64,000 nt of DNA from Patulibacter americanus DSM 16676 (GCF_000420025.1 NZ_ATUD01000010.1:62001-126000), one strand, 5' to 3'; positions 36,710 through 45,955 are shown, counted from the stretch's first letter. The notes: generated by a model from the letters alone, not told the origin. Numbers and translations are program-made.

Positions 36710-37355
36710 CGAGCTCGACGGGCGCGCGCCCGGGCTGCACGAACTCCGTCTCCTTGATGTGCAGCACGGCGGCCTTCGCCTGGTAGCGGGGGCGGGCCAT
36801 GAAGTCGTTGCGCGTCGGCACCGGCTCCGGGGCCTCGCCCTTGGCGTAGCCCGCGGCGTTGCGGCCGATGGCGCGGAACGCCTCGGCGTCGAGCAGCGGG
36901 GCCTGGGGGAAGAGCTCGAGGTTCGACAGCCGCGGCAGATCCCGCTGGTGGATCATCGTCGTGCCGCGGGAGAGGATCCCGATCGAGACGCCGGAGCCGG
37001 AGAGCTTCGCGCCGGCGTGGGCGATCCGGGCCAGGTCGGCGCCCGCGAAGAAGCGGATGACCCGCGCGGAGACGCCCTGCTCCTCGATGCCGGCCAGCGT
37101 CTGGCGCAGCACCTCGGCCAGCGGCAGGTCGACGATCGTCTTGCGGAAGAAGTCGCCGAACGCGGGGGAGAGCGCGATCACGACCTCGTCGCTGCGCGTG
37201 CCCTGCTCGGCCGGGCCCTTCTCCGTCAACTCGAGCGTGCGCTCGGGCGCGGCGGCGACGGGCCCAGAGGCCGCGGAGGGCTCGGCCGACGGGGTCGGGG
37301 TGGTCGCCGGCGTCGGCGTGGTCGTGGGCGCGCCCGCGCTGTCGGTGGTGCTCAT
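36693..37355 (-). CDS. pduD: Propanediol/glycerol dehydratase, medium subunit
   Basis: A 220-residue subunit that forms the cobalamin-binding interface with the large subunit. A ~50-residue Thr/Pro/Ala lead precedes the core: [79 protein letters not shown] and [11 protein letters not shown]. All are strongly conserved in PduD/DhaB2. GAGGAG lies 7 nt before the ATG. The gene sits between pduC and pduG with minimal spacing. Confidence 0.95.
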   Translation of the reverse strand: MSTTDSAGAPTTTPTPATTPTPSAEPSAASGPVAAAPERTLELTEKGPAEQGTRSDEVVIALSPAFGDFFRKTIVDLPLAEVLRQTLAGIEEQGVSARVIRFFAGADLARIAHAGAKLSGSGVSIGILSRGTTMIHQRDLPRLSNLELFPQAPLLDAEAFRAIGRNAAGYAKGEAPEPVPTRNDFMARPRYQAKAAVLHIKETEFVQPGRAPVELDVRIA

Positions 37356-37380
37356 GGTCTGCTCCTCGGCCGGGGCCGGA

Positions 37381-39102
37381 TCAGTCCTCGGGGTGGTCGG
37401 CGTTGGTGACGAAGCGCAGGCGCTTCATCTCCTCCCAGCGCTCGCCGGTCGGCCGGTAGCCCGTCCCGGGCCCGGCGTAGTCGTTCTTGTCATTCACGGC
37501 GGAGAGCGTGTTGCCGTTGCGGTCGATGATCGCCGCGGTCTGCAGCAGGTCGCCGGCGACGCGCTGACGCAGCAGGTCGAAGAGCCCGGCGGCCAGGTCG
37601 GGGAACCCGCCGGCGTCCAGCGCGCGCACGACGTCGAGGCCGGTCACGCCGTCCTCCGTCATCCGGGTGGCGGCCTTCAGGTCCTCCACCACGTCGCGGC
37701 GGGGGAGGTCCTCCGAGCCGTGTCCGTAGACGACGGCCTGAATCTCCTCCTCCGTGATCGCGGGGAACCCGAGCTGCTCGAACACCGCCTGCAGCGCGCG
37801 CCCCGCCTTCTCGCGGGCGGCCAGCAGCTCGGCCTCCTCGACGTGGCGCAGGCCGCCGTCGATCTTCAGGTCGCGCTGGATGACGTTCCAGTCGTCGAAG
37901 TCTGCGGCGTCCCAGTTCGAGCCGGCGAACATGTTGTCCGAGTTCGGCACCGCGGAGTAGCCCGAGCAGACGAAGTCGGTGCCGGGCAGCATCTGCATGA
38001 GCGAGCGCGAGACGCGGCGCATGTCGGAGTGGCTGAAGGACTGGTCGTTGCCCGACGCGCACTCGAGGTCGGCCATCGCGGCGATCAGGTTCTCCGCCAG
38101 CACCGCGCGGATCCCGGAGGGCACCGCACCGGGGACGCCGATGCACGAGATCGAGCCGTTCTGCAGGCCCTGGACGCCGCCGCCGCGCGTGACGAGGATG
38201 CAGCGGATCTCGAGGTAGAGCATCGACCGGCCCTCGGCGTTGCCCATCTGCACCTCGGAGCCCGTGCCCGACGTGAAGCGCATCTTGATGCCGCGCGACG
38301 CGTAGGCCGAGGCGAGGAACGCCTTGGACCACGGCGTGTCGTCGCCGTCCTTGAACACCGCCTCGGTGCCGTAGACCGAGATCGTCTCGGCGTAGGTCGT
38401 CAGGCCGCGCATGCCGAGGGAGAGCTCCGTGGCCTCCTCGAGCGCGCACTGCGTGAGGATCCCGGGGCGGCCGGCCTGGGCGCCCACGAGCAGTCCGAGG
38501 GCGACGAGCGGGGCGTAGCGGACGATGCCGAGCGTGGTCTCGAGCTCGTCGAAGCCGCGGCGGGCGGCCTCGGCGGCGTCGGCGGCGACCTGCAGCGGGT
38601 TGTCGCGGGCGCTCGTGCAGTGCGCCTGGTTCGACGGGGTCCGGCGGGACCGCATCTTCTGCATCGCCATCATCATCTCGACGACGTTCATCGTCTTGAC
38701 GACCTCGAGCAGCGCCGCCGGCGTGAGGCCCGAGGCGATGCGGATGACCTCGGCCCGGGGCAGGCGCGCGTCGACGAGCATGTGGGCGATCTCGACCGGC
38801 GGGATCGCCATCGCCTCCTCAGCGACGGCCGGGTCGATGGCGCGGTCGGCGATGAACGTGTCGAGGAAGTCGAACTCCTCGCGGGTCCGGCCGTCCATCT
38901 CGACGATCACGCCGTCCTCGACGCGGACGCTCGGCGTGGGGTCGCCGTCGTGCTCCATCGCGACGAGGCCGACCTCGGGCCACTCGTCGACGAACCCGTC
39001 GCGGTTGACGGGGCGGTTCTCGAGGATCTCGGTGCGGCGGGAGCGGCGGGGGCCGTCGTCGCCGGCGCCGGTGCCCGCGGGCTGGTTCAGGGTGCTCGAC
39101 AT
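37381..39102 (-). CDS. pduC: Propanediol/glycerol dehydratase, large (catalytic) subunit
   Basis: A 573-residue TIM-barrel subunit of the adenosylcobalamin-dependent enzyme that turns 1,2-propanediol into propionaldehyde or glycerol into 3-hydroxypropionaldehyde. Conserved blocks: [87 protein letters not shown] and [17 protein letters not shown]. Length matches the ~555-residue enzymes plus a ~20-residue N-terminal lead. First committed enzyme of the locus. Sequence alone does not separate glycerol from propanediol preference, but the nearby facilitator favours glycerol. Confidence 0.97.
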   Translation of the reverse strand: MSSTLNQPAGTGAGDDGPRRSRRTEILENRPVNRDGFVDEWPEVGLVAMEHDGDPTPSVRVEDGVIVEMDGRTREEFDFLDTFIADRAIDPAVAEEAMAIPPVEIAHMLVDARLPRAEVIRIASGLTPAALLEVVKTMNVVEMMMAMQKMRSRRTPSNQAHCTSARDNPLQVAADAAEAARRGFDELETTLGIVRYAPLVALGLLVGAQAGRPGILTQCALEEATELSLGMRGLTTYAETISVYGTEAVFKDGDDTPWSKAFLASAYASRGIKMRFTSGTGSEVQMGNAEGRSMLYLEIRCILVTRGGGVQGLQNGSISCIGVPGAVPSGIRAVLAENLIAAMADLECASGNDQSFSHSDMRRVSRSLMQMLPGTDFVCSGYSAVPNSDNMFAGSNWDAADFDDWNVIQRDLKIDGGLRHVEEAELLAAREKAGRALQAVFEQLGFPAITEEEIQAVVYGHGSEDLPRRDVVEDLKAATRMTEDGVTGLDVVRALDAGGFPDLAAGLFDLLRQRVAGDLLQTAAIIDRNGNTLSAVNDKNDYAGPGTGYRPTGERWEEMKRLRFVTNADHPED

Positions 39103-39132
39103 GATGGGGCTCTGTCCGGTTCCGAGGGGAGG

Positions 39133-39564
39133 TCAGTCGGCGAGGCAGTCGCGGCGCTCGTAGACGCGGGCGGCGTCGCGGACGAGCTCGGCGTTGATGG
39201 GCGCGGAGTACGTCGACTCGAGCTCCTCGGCGATCGCGAGCAGCTCCTCCTTCGTCGACGCGTTCGGGCGCAGCGCGGCGTAGATCGACAGCACGCGCTC
39301 GTCGGGGACGGCCGTCAGCTCCGCGGCGCGGCGGAAGTTCTGGGCGAGCTGCGGCCGGTGCGCCGCCTCGGCCACCTCGGCCTGGAGCGCCAGGGTGTTC
39401 GGCGTGATGCGGAGGTCCTCCGCGGTGACGCCGCCGTGCAGCGCGCGCTCGAGCGTCAGGTCGTCCAGCGTCTTGCCCGTCGGGGTCCGCAGGAGGTCGG
39501 GTCGGTGGCGCCCGAGGGGGTAGTCCTTCTGCGGGTCCAGCGTCGTGGGGGCGTCGGCGTCCAT
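39133..39564 (-). CDS. pduE: Propanediol/glycerol dehydratase, small subunit
   Basis: A 143-residue subunit, first gene of the dehydratase operon. DYPLGRHRPDLLRTPTGK followed by LDDLTLERALHGGVTAEDLRIT and LALQAEVAEAAHRPQLAQNF is the family core, ending ELVRDAARVYERRDCL. The ATG has AGGAGA 5 nt upstream. The order small-large-medium-reactivase differs from the enterobacterial large-medium-small order. Confidence 0.95.
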   Translation of the reverse strand: MDADAPTTLDPQKDYPLGRHRPDLLRTPTGKTLDDLTLERALHGGVTAEDLRITPNTLALQAEVAEAAHRPQLAQNFRRAAELTAVPDERVLSIYAALRPNASTKEELLAIAEELESTYSAPINAELVRDAARVYERRDCLAD

Positions 39565-39668
39565 GGGGTCTCCTGATCGGCGGGGCGGGGCCGGAACACC
39601 CCCCGGGTGGCGCTTGTTGCGCCCGTCCGGGAAGTGCATGATGTGACGACCATCACCTCCGCGGTCCG

Positions 39669-39680
39669 GCGTTGCAACGC
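39669..39680. promoter_or_regulatory. 12-bp palindrome, proposed operator of the dehydratase locus
   Basis: GCGTTGCAACGC, a perfect palindrome in the divergent region between pduE and the GAF regulator. Half-site-like copies lie at 39614-39622 (TTGTTGCGC) and 39701-39706 (CGTTGC). The CGTTGCAACG core recurs upstream of the glycerol facilitator at 41238-41247. Confidence 0.55.
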
Positions 39681-39736
39681 GGGGGCGGGGGTAGCAGCGA
39701 CGTTGCGCGGACAAGGAAGGACGCGGGCTCCCCCAC

Positions 39737-41113
39737 ATGCAGAACCCCTGGCTCGGCATCTCTCCCGGCATCGACCCGGTCGGGCTCGCGCGACTGCTCG
39801 CGAAGGCGCACGAGCGGGCCGCGGCGGGGCGCCCCGTCCCTCCGATGGTGCGCGAGGTCATCTCGTCCTCGTGGGCCCGCGCGGCGAGTGCCGGGATCGA
39901 CCCGGGCGAGCACGACGTGCCGATGGTGCTCGACTACGGCGACGCGATGGCGCGCTGGTCCGAGCACCCCCTGAGCCGGTTCGGCACGGTCATCGAGGGC
40001 GTGCTGGGCGAGGTCGCCCACGACGTGCAGCACCTCGTGACGGCCGCGGACGTCGACGGCACGATGCTGTGGTCCATGGGGCACCCGCGGGTGCTCGCCG
40101 CGTCGGAGTCCATCCGCTTCGTCCCCGGCCACCTGTGGGACGAGGACGTCGCCGGCACCAACGGCATCGGCACGGCGCTGAAGGTCGACCACGCCGTCCA
40201 GATCTTCTCCGCCGAGCACTACGCCCGCCGGTACCACCAGTGGTGCTGCACCGGCGCACCCGTGCACGATCCGGAGACCGGCAAGGCGATCGGCGCGCTG
40301 TGCCTGTCGACGGGCATCAAGGGCGCCCACCCCTACGCGCTGTCCCTCGTCCAGAGCGCCGCGAGCACGATCGAGGCGATGCTCGGTGGCGAGCTGGCGA
40401 TGCGCCGCGAGGCGCTGAAGAGCCGCTACTTCGAGCTGGCCGCGAGCCGCCCGGGCACCCCGAGCGCGCTCGTCGACCGCGCCGGCCACGTGCTGGCCTG
40501 CCAGCCCGTCGGCTGGCTCCACGGCCCGCTGGTGCGGGTCGACGGCGGGGGCTTCATCGGCAGCGGCGGCGAGGCGGTCCTGGCCGCGGAGCCGCTCGCC
40601 CACGGCGCGTCCGTCGTGTGGCGCGAGCGCGCGTCGTCCAAGCGCCCGGCCGCGCCGGAGGAGCCGCTCGAGATCGAGGTGCTCGGCCGCTCGTCCGCCA
40701 GGATCCGCCTGCACGGCCATGAGATCGTCCTGCCGCCGCGGCGCTCCGAGGTGCTCCTGCTGCTCGCGCTCTCTCCCGGCGGCCTGACCGCCCGCGACCT
40801 CGCGATCGAGCTCTACGGCAGCGACGACGCGCTCGTCACCGTCCGCGCCGAGGTCTCCCGCCTGCGCCGCCAGCTCGGCGGCCTGCTGGGCACGAAGCCC
40901 TACCGGCTGGTGGGACCGGTGCGGCTCGACCTGCTCGAGCTCGAGGCGCGGCTGGAGGAGCACGGTCCCGAGGGCGACGGTGCGCGCGACGCCGGCGCCG
41001 ACCCGCTGCCCGGCGCCGACAGCCCGACGGTCCTCGCCGCGCGCGACCGCCTGCAGGCCCTGCGTCATCCGGACGCGCCGCCGCCCGTGGTGCCGATGGC
41101 CGAGGCCGCGTAG
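39737..41113 (+). CDS. GAF-domain transcriptional regulator (DhaR/AcoR-like sensor, winged-helix C-terminus)
   Basis: A 458-residue regulator. Residues ~75-225 are a GAF-type sensor as in AcoR/DhaR activators: WSMGHPRVLAASESIRF, DEDVAGTNGIGTALKV, CCTGAPVHDPETGKAIGALC. Unlike those activators there is no AAA+ sigma-54 domain. The C-terminal ~140 residues instead hold a winged-helix-like segment (VLPPRRSEVLLLLALSPGG, ALVTVRAEVSRLRRQLGG, TKPYRLVGPVRLDL). It is divergent from the dehydratase operon and upstream of the facilitator, so it is the likely controller of both (inference). GGAAGG lies 16 nt from the ATG, farther than usual. Confidence 0.8.
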   Translation: MQNPWLGISPGIDPVGLARLLAKAHERAAAGRPVPPMVREVISSSWARAASAGIDPGEHDVPMVLDYGDAMARWSEHPLSRFGTVIEGVLGEVAHDVQHLVTAADVDGTMLWSMGHPRVLAASESIRFVPGHLWDEDVAGTNGIGTALKVDHAVQIFSAEHYARRYHQWCCTGAPVHDPETGKAIGALCLSTGIKGAHPYALSLVQSAASTIEAMLGGELAMRREALKSRYFELAASRPGTPSALVDRAGHVLACQPVGWLHGPLVRVDGGGFIGSGGEAVLAAEPLAHGASVVWRERASSKRPAAPEEPLEIEVLGRSSARIRLHGHEIVLPPRRSEVLLLLALSPGGLTARDLAIELYGSDDALVTVRAEVSRLRRQLGGLLGTKPYRLVGPVRLDLLELEARLEEHGPEGDGARDAGADPLPGADSPTVLAARDRLQALRHPDAPPPVVPMAEAA

Positions 41114-41150
41114 GGACCCGGACGGTCTCCCCGACCGAGGCCGCGTAGGG
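41100..41150 (+). repeat. 16-bp direct repeat across the regulator stop codon
   Basis: CCGAGGCCGCGTAGGG occurs at 41100-41115 (containing the regulator's TAG) and again at 41135-41150, period 35. It looks like a small tail duplication. Confidence 0.7.
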
Positions 41151-41237
41151 CCCGTCGAGCTCCCCGGCCGCGGGATCGCACCGACCCTGGGCCCGGGCGC
41201 GGCCGACGGCGTCCGCTACCCGTACCGCTCGCAACCT

Positions 41238-41247
41238 CGTTGCAACG
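41238..41247. promoter_or_regulatory. CGTTGCAACG palindrome upstream of the glycerol facilitator
   Basis: Perfect 10-bp palindrome 90 nt before the facilitator start, identical to the core of the palindrome at 39669-39680. A GCAAC half-site is adjacent (41231-41235). Confidence 0.55.
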
Positions 41248-41336
41248 TGGTCGTGTGGCGGGGGCGGGACGAGGATCGGCCCATCCGACAGTCGGGGCCC
41301 GACGGGCGCCGACGACCCTGAGGAGGGGGATGCATC

Positions 41337-42299
41337 GTGAGCACGGAACATGACGGGGTGGCCGGGGCCGACGCCGGGACGACGGGTGCGCCACGTGGTC
41401 CGGGCCACCGTCGCTGGGGCTGGCAGCGGACGATCCGCGGCGAGCTGGCCTCGGAGTTCCTCGGCACCTTCGTGCTGATCCTGCTCGGCAACGGCGTCAC
41501 GGCGATGTCGATCGCGGCGCTGAACCAATCGGGGCGCGGAGCCGAGGCGTTCGCGGCCAGCGGCGACTGGCTGCTGCTCGCGGTCGGCTGGGGCCTCGCG
41601 GTGATGTTCGCCGTCTACGTGGCGGGTGGGGTCAGCGGCGCGCACCTCAACCCGGCGGTCTCCGTGCTGCTGGCCGCCCGGCGCGGGTTCCCCTGGCGCA
41701 AGGTGCCGGCCTACGCGGCGGTGCAGGTCTTCGGCGCGTTCTGCGGCGCGGCGGTCGTCTACCTGAACTACAAGGGCGCGATCGACAGCATGGAGGTGGC
41801 GGGCAAGATGACCCGCGGCGAACCGGACTCGCTGTCGGGGTTCGCGATCTTCGCGACGACCCCGGCCCCGTACTTCGACTCGTGGGTCGGCCCGTTCGTC
41901 GACCAGGTCATCGGCACGGCCCTGCTCGCCGGCCTGCTCTTCGCGGTCACGGAGGAGCTCAACCCCGCCGTCCGCGCGACCCTCGGACCCATGCTCATCG
42001 GCCTGATCGTCGTGGCGATCGGCGTCTCGATGGGCGCGAACGCCGGCTACGCGATCAACCCGGCCCGTGACCTCGGGCCCCGCGTCCTCGCCTGGGTGGC
42101 CGGGTGGGGCGACCTGGCCCTGCCCGGCGACTACGGCAAGGTCAACGGCTACATGTGGGTCCCGATCGTGGGCCCGATACTCGGCGCCCTGCTGGGCGGC
42201 CTGATCTACGACCGCTTCATCGGCGGCACGCTCAAGGCCCGCGAGGAGGCGGGGATCGAGGCCGAGGTCGGGCGGACTACGGCGAACGGGCCGGCCTGA
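41337..42299 (+). CDS. glpF: Glycerol facilitator / aquaporin (MIP family)
   Basis: A 320-residue channel protein with six helices and both NPA boxes: GVSGAHLNPAVSVLL in the first half and GYAINPARDLGPRV in the second. The Asp right after the second NPA-R is the hallmark of glycerol-conducting (GlpF) rather than water-only channels. The ~30-residue N-terminal lead is charged and cytoplasmic. The GTG start is preceded by a strong GAGGAGGGGG. It brings glycerol or propanediol into the cell for the adjacent dehydratase, and shares a palindromic site with that operon. Confidence 0.92.
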   Translation: MSTEHDGVAGADAGTTGAPRGPGHRRWGWQRTIRGELASEFLGTFVLILLGNGVTAMSIAALNQSGRGAEAFAASGDWLLLAVGWGLAVMFAVYVAGGVSGAHLNPAVSVLLAARRGFPWRKVPAYAAVQVFGAFCGAAVVYLNYKGAIDSMEVAGKMTRGEPDSLSGFAIFATTPAPYFDSWVGPFVDQVIGTALLAGLLFAVTEELNPAVRATLGPMLIGLIVVAIGVSMGANAGYAINPARDLGPRVLAWVAGWGDLALPGDYGKVNGYMWVPIVGPILGALLGGLIYDRFIGGTLKAREEAGIEAEVGRTTANGPA

Positions 42300-42326
42300 G
42301 GGGTCCGACCGCACGACGTGTAGCCG

Positions 42327-43757
42327 TCAGGGCTGGCGGCCGAACGTCGTGACCGCCGGCTCCCAGGCCGGAACGGGATCGACGGGCTGACTCCGCGCCA
42401 GGCCGTCCTCCGTCCACCGCACCGCGCCGTCGATCGCCAGCGACAACGCGGTCGAGGTCCCGACGGCGCGCACGCCGGCGCGGTCGGCCAGCATCACCGT
42501 GTGGCGACGGCCCGTCGGGCTGGTCTCCCCCGACGGCGCGCTCCACGCGAGGGCGCCAGGGGCCAGCACGACGGCGGGCCAAGCCCCGAGGGCGGCGATC
42601 AGGAACTCCGGGGTGGGCGTGCCCGGGGGCGCGTCCCGCTCGACGGCCGGCGGCGGCGCACCCGGGGCGGCCAGGCCGCCCGGGGCGTCGAAGGTCTCAC
42701 CGGTGACCATGTTCCGGCCGACGGAGCGGTGGAACACGACCCGGGACCCGCAGGCCGATCCCTGCTCCGTGCGCCGATGCTCCAGCACGAGCCACGGCCC
42801 GATCGCCGCGGCCCGGTCGATGTCCTGCCAGCTCGAGCAGTAGTGGTCGGAGCTCGAGACGGTCGACTCCGCGTGGATCAGTCGCCCGCTGCGGGGATCG
42901 CACACGAGCACGTGGTTGACGTCCGCCGACCCCTCCTCCCCGGTCGTGAACTCGTCCACCTGGCGGATGCGCCAGGGTCCGACGTCGGACCAGGCACCCG
43001 CCGTCGGTCGGGCACACCGTCCGGGTCGTGCCGGGGCGAACGCCCGCGGCTGATCCTCACCGTCCACGATGAGGTGCTGGTCGTCGACGAGATGGATCGT
43101 GAAGGTCCGGGCACGCTCGGAACGCGAGAGCGGGACCCGTGCGGGACGCCCGCGGCGGGGCCAGGCCCACAGCGACGACTTCCAGGACGCCCGTCGCCCC
43201 CGGCGCTCCGAGAGGGCCCAGGCGACGTCGCCGCTTGGTGTGACCGTGATCCGGCCGTCGCGCGCGCGGAGCCTGCCGGTCGGTGCGGTTCGCGCCGTGC
43301 GGACGCCGACGACCCGGCCCCGGCGGACGCGGCCCACCGAGAGCACCCCACGGCGGGGCCCGCTCGCGGTACGCCAGGCGAGGCGGTCGCCGTTGAAGCT
43401 GACGCCGACGACGTGGTCGTAACCGCGCAGGGCGGGCAGGCGCGCGATCGAGGTCCGGTCGGCACAGAGGTACGGCGTGCGACGGGACCCCGTGGCGGGC
43501 GCCGTGCGGACCGTCAGGGCGCGCTCTCCGTCTCGGCTCGCCCGCAACGCCAGCCCCTGCACGAAGCCGGCGGGTGGCGACCACTCCAGGACGTCCTGCG
43601 TGCCCCAGGTGACCGCGACGGTCGATACGGGCGACGCCGGGGTGGCGCATGGCGCCGCCCCGGCGGCCGGGGCGGCGCCGAGCAGGCAACCAGCGGCGAT
43701 GGCGCAGGCCGCCGCGAACCGGACGACCGCTGATGCGGGACGGGATGAAGGGGGCAC
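42327..43757 (-). CDS. Secreted protein of unknown function
   Basis: A 476-residue protein with a signal peptide (VVRFAAACAIAAGCLLGAA, cleavage near AGA-AP). The mature part is beta-rich with many short Gly/Asp turns and repeated phrases such as DRLAWRTAS, GDVAWALSE and DQHLIVDGED, the pattern of a propeller or WD/Kelch-like surface protein. Several cysteines are present. No catalytic motif recognised. It resembles the two paralogues at 48.3-51.1 kb in style (signal peptide, propeller-like repeats, similar length), but I see no clear residue-level homology. GTG start. Confidence 0.65.
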   Translation of the reverse strand: MPPSSRPASAVVRFAAACAIAAGCLLGAAPAAGAAPCATPASPVSTVAVTWGTQDVLEWSPPAGFVQGLALRASRDGERALTVRTAPATGSRRTPYLCADRTSIARLPALRGYDHVVGVSFNGDRLAWRTASGPRRGVLSVGRVRRGRVVGVRTARTAPTGRLRARDGRITVTPSGDVAWALSERRGRRASWKSSLWAWPRRGRPARVPLSRSERARTFTIHLVDDQHLIVDGEDQPRAFAPARPGRCARPTAGAWSDVGPWRIRQVDEFTTGEEGSADVNHVLVCDPRSGRLIHAESTVSSSDHYCSSWQDIDRAAAIGPWLVLEHRRTEQGSACGSRVVFHRSVGRNMVTGETFDAPGGLAAPGAPPPAVERDAPPGTPTPEFLIAALGAWPAVVLAPGALAWSAPSGETSPTGRRHTVMLADRAGVRAVGTSTALSLAIDGAVRWTEDGLARSQPVDPVPAWEPAVTTFGRQP

Positions 43758-43922
43758 GCGGCTCCGGACGGTGGGGACACCGGAAGGAACCCGGTGCGGT
43801 GTCCGTCGATGCGGCGGGCGTGGCAGGTGCGGAGACCGCCCACCGGGGGCGCGCGCACCCGCCGGCGCCCGATCCTGAAGGCGAAGCGTGCGCTCCGTGC
43901 GCCGTCGCGCGCGTGCCCTCCC

Positions 43923-43928
43923 TACCCT
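43923..43928 (+). promoter_or_regulatory. Leaderless -10 box for the small membrane protein gene
   Basis: TACCCT, 8 nt before the ATG at 43937. Confidence 0.5.
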
Positions 43929-43936
43929 TGGGCGCC

Positions 43937-44269
43937 ATGTTCGCCGTCTCGCGCACCGACCCCCGTGGCACCCGCCGGTTCCTGAACCTCATGCTCGTGC
44001 TCGCGATCATCGACTTCGTGCTGCTCGTGCCGCTGTTCCTCGGCATGATCGGCGTCATCGACACGGAGTCGTTCGTCGCGCCGATGGGGATGACGCACGG
44101 GCTGCTGTTCATCGCGCTCGTGGGCCTCGGCGCACTCGGCGTGCTGCAGCGCCGCTGGAACTGGAAGTACCCGGCCGCCGTGGTCGTCGCCGGGCTCGTC
44201 GGCCTCGTGGTCATCCCCGACCTGCTGATCCGCCGCGAGCTCGAGACCGCGGTGCCCGCCGAGCGCTGA
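43937..44269 (+). CDS. Small membrane protein, DUF3817-like
   Basis: A 110-residue protein with three hydrophobic helices (LMLVLAIIDFVLLVPLF, GLLFIALVGLGALGVL, AAVVVAGLVGLVVIPDL). The MGMTHGLLFIALV block and the following Trp-rich RRWNWKYP resemble DUF3817 membrane proteins, where a Gly-X-X-His-Gly motif is conserved. Function unknown. The ATG directly follows a TACCCT box, so it is probably leaderless. Confidence 0.65.
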   Translation: MFAVSRTDPRGTRRFLNLMLVLAIIDFVLLVPLFLGMIGVIDTESFVAPMGMTHGLLFIALVGLGALGVLQRRWNWKYPAAVVVAGLVGLVVIPDLLIRRELETAVPAER

Positions 44270-44286
44270 GTTCCGGCGGCGGCCGC

Positions 44287-45876
44287 TCAACCGGCCGCGC
44301 GCTCGCGCAGCCGGAACTTCTGGATCTTGCCCGTGCCCGTCTTGGGCAGCGCGTCGACGATCTCGACGCGCTTGGGCACCTTGAACCCGGCGAGCCGCTC
44401 GCGGACGAACGCGCGCAGCTCCTCGGGGTCGGCCCCGTCACCGCGCAGCACGACGTAGGCGACGGGCACCTCGCCCCAGCGCTCGTCCGGGGCGCCGACG
44501 ACCGCGACCTCGCTGACGGCGGGGTGCGCGTTCAGCGCCTGCTCGACCTCGATCGTGGCGATGTTCTCGCCGCCCGAGATGACGACGTCCTTCAGCCGGT
44601 CGCGCAGCTCGACGTAGCCGTCCGGGTGCATCACGCCGAGGTCGCCGGAGTGGAACCAGCCGCCGCGGAACGCCTGCTCCGTGGCCTCGGGATCGCGGTA
44701 GTAGCCGATCGTCACGTTGTTGCCGCGCATGACGACCTCGCCGAGCGAGACGCCGTCGCGGGGCACGTCGTGCAGCTCCTCGTCGACGACCCGCAGGCGC
44801 TCGGAGACGATCGTCCCGACGCCCTGCCGCGCGCGCAGCCGCGAGCGCTCCTCCTCCGGACGGTCGTCCCAGTCGGGGTTCCAGGCGCAGACGGCGAACG
44901 GGCCGTACGTCTCGGTCAGCCCGTACATGTGGGTGATCCGGATGCCCAGCTCCTCCGCGCGGGCGATGAGCGCCGGGGCGGGCGGCGCGCCGCCCACCAC
45001 CAGGCTCACGGGCGTCTCGAGCGGGGCGGCGTCGGGGGACTCGACGATCGTGACGATCACCGTCGGCGCCGCGCACAGGTGGGTGATGCCCTCGTCGCGC
45101 AGCCCGCGCCAGATCGCCCCGCCCTCGACCCGCGGCAGGCACACGTGCTTGCACCCCGTCGCCGTCACCGCCCACACGTAGGCCCAGCCGTTGCAGTGGA
45201 ACATCGGCAGGGTCCACAGGTACGCGCTGCGCACGCTCAGCCCGGCTTCGGCGATGACCCCCAGGCTGTGCAGGTACGAGCCGCGGTGGGTGACCATCAC
45301 GCCCTTCGGCCGCCCCGTGGTGCCCGAGGTGTAGTTCACCGACAGCAGCGCGCGCTCGTCCTCGGGAAGCGCCAGGTCCCGCGGCGTGGCGTCGGCGAGC
45401 AGGGCCTCCCACTCGCAGCCGTCCCCGCCGTCGGGAAGCACCCATACGACGTCCGGAGCGGCGTCGCCCAGCTCGTCCAGGGCGGGCTGGAGCGCGTCGC
45501 GGAGGCCCTCCCAGGCGACGAGCAGCCGGGCGCCGCAGTGCTCGAGCACGTAGGCGTACTCCGCCGCCGCCAGGCGGGTGTTCAGAGGCACGATCACGCC
45601 GCCGGCGCCCGGCACCGCATAGTGCAGCTCGAGCATGGCGGGCACGTTGGGCAGGGCCGCCGCCACCCGGTCGCCCGGCCCGACGCCCCGCGCGTGCAGC
45701 CCGCCGACGGCGCGCCGCACCCGCTCGAGGTGCTCGGCCCACGTCCAGCTCCGCGCCCCGTCGACGACGGCCGTCCGCTCCGCCCATACGTCGGCGCTGC
45801 GGAGCAGGAAGCTCAGGGGCGTGAGCGGCGCGTCGGCGACCGCCGGGGTCGCGGGGTGCTGATCCTCGTGCTGCAC
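44287..45876 (-). CDS. AMP-dependent acyl-CoA synthetase (fatty-acyl-CoA ligase type)
   Basis: A 529-residue ligase. The ATP motif YTSGTTGRPKGVMVTH, then MFHCNGWAYVW, MYGLTETYGP, GYYRDPEATEQAF, DRLKDVVISGGENIATIEVE and the catalytic Lys in LPKTGTGKIQK are all intact. This layout, with HCNGW and the GENIA variant, matches medium/long-chain or FadD3/AlkK-like acyl-CoA ligases. Start: a GTG at 45876, because the open frame continues upstream without coding character and would run into the EamA gene. TACGTT ~60 nt upstream may be its -10. Confidence 0.88.
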   Translation of the reverse strand: MQHEDQHPATPAVADAPLTPLSFLLRSADVWAERTAVVDGARSWTWAEHLERVRRAVGGLHARGVGPGDRVAAALPNVPAMLELHYAVPGAGGVIVPLNTRLAAAEYAYVLEHCGARLLVAWEGLRDALQPALDELGDAAPDVVWVLPDGGDGCEWEALLADATPRDLALPEDERALLSVNYTSGTTGRPKGVMVTHRGSYLHSLGVIAEAGLSVRSAYLWTLPMFHCNGWAYVWAVTATGCKHVCLPRVEGGAIWRGLRDEGITHLCAAPTVIVTIVESPDAAPLETPVSLVVGGAPPAPALIARAEELGIRITHMYGLTETYGPFAVCAWNPDWDDRPEEERSRLRARQGVGTIVSERLRVVDEELHDVPRDGVSLGEVVMRGNNVTIGYYRDPEATEQAFRGGWFHSGDLGVMHPDGYVELRDRLKDVVISGGENIATIEVEQALNAHPAVSEVAVVGAPDERWGEVPVAYVVLRGDGADPEELRAFVRERLAGFKVPKRVEIVDALPKTGTGKIQKFRLRERAAG

Positions 45877-45955
45877 GTGCTCGTCCCGTCGTGGGGGCTG
45901 GCCTGGTCGGCCGAACGTACCAGCGGCGGCCTCCCGGACGGGACGGCTGCGGCGC

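Noticed and set aside
39565-39736. Cobalamin riboswitch ahead of the B12-dependent dehydratase operon
   Set aside because: No B12-box-like sequence or suitable pairing was seen in the short divergent region; the palindrome there fits a protein operator better.
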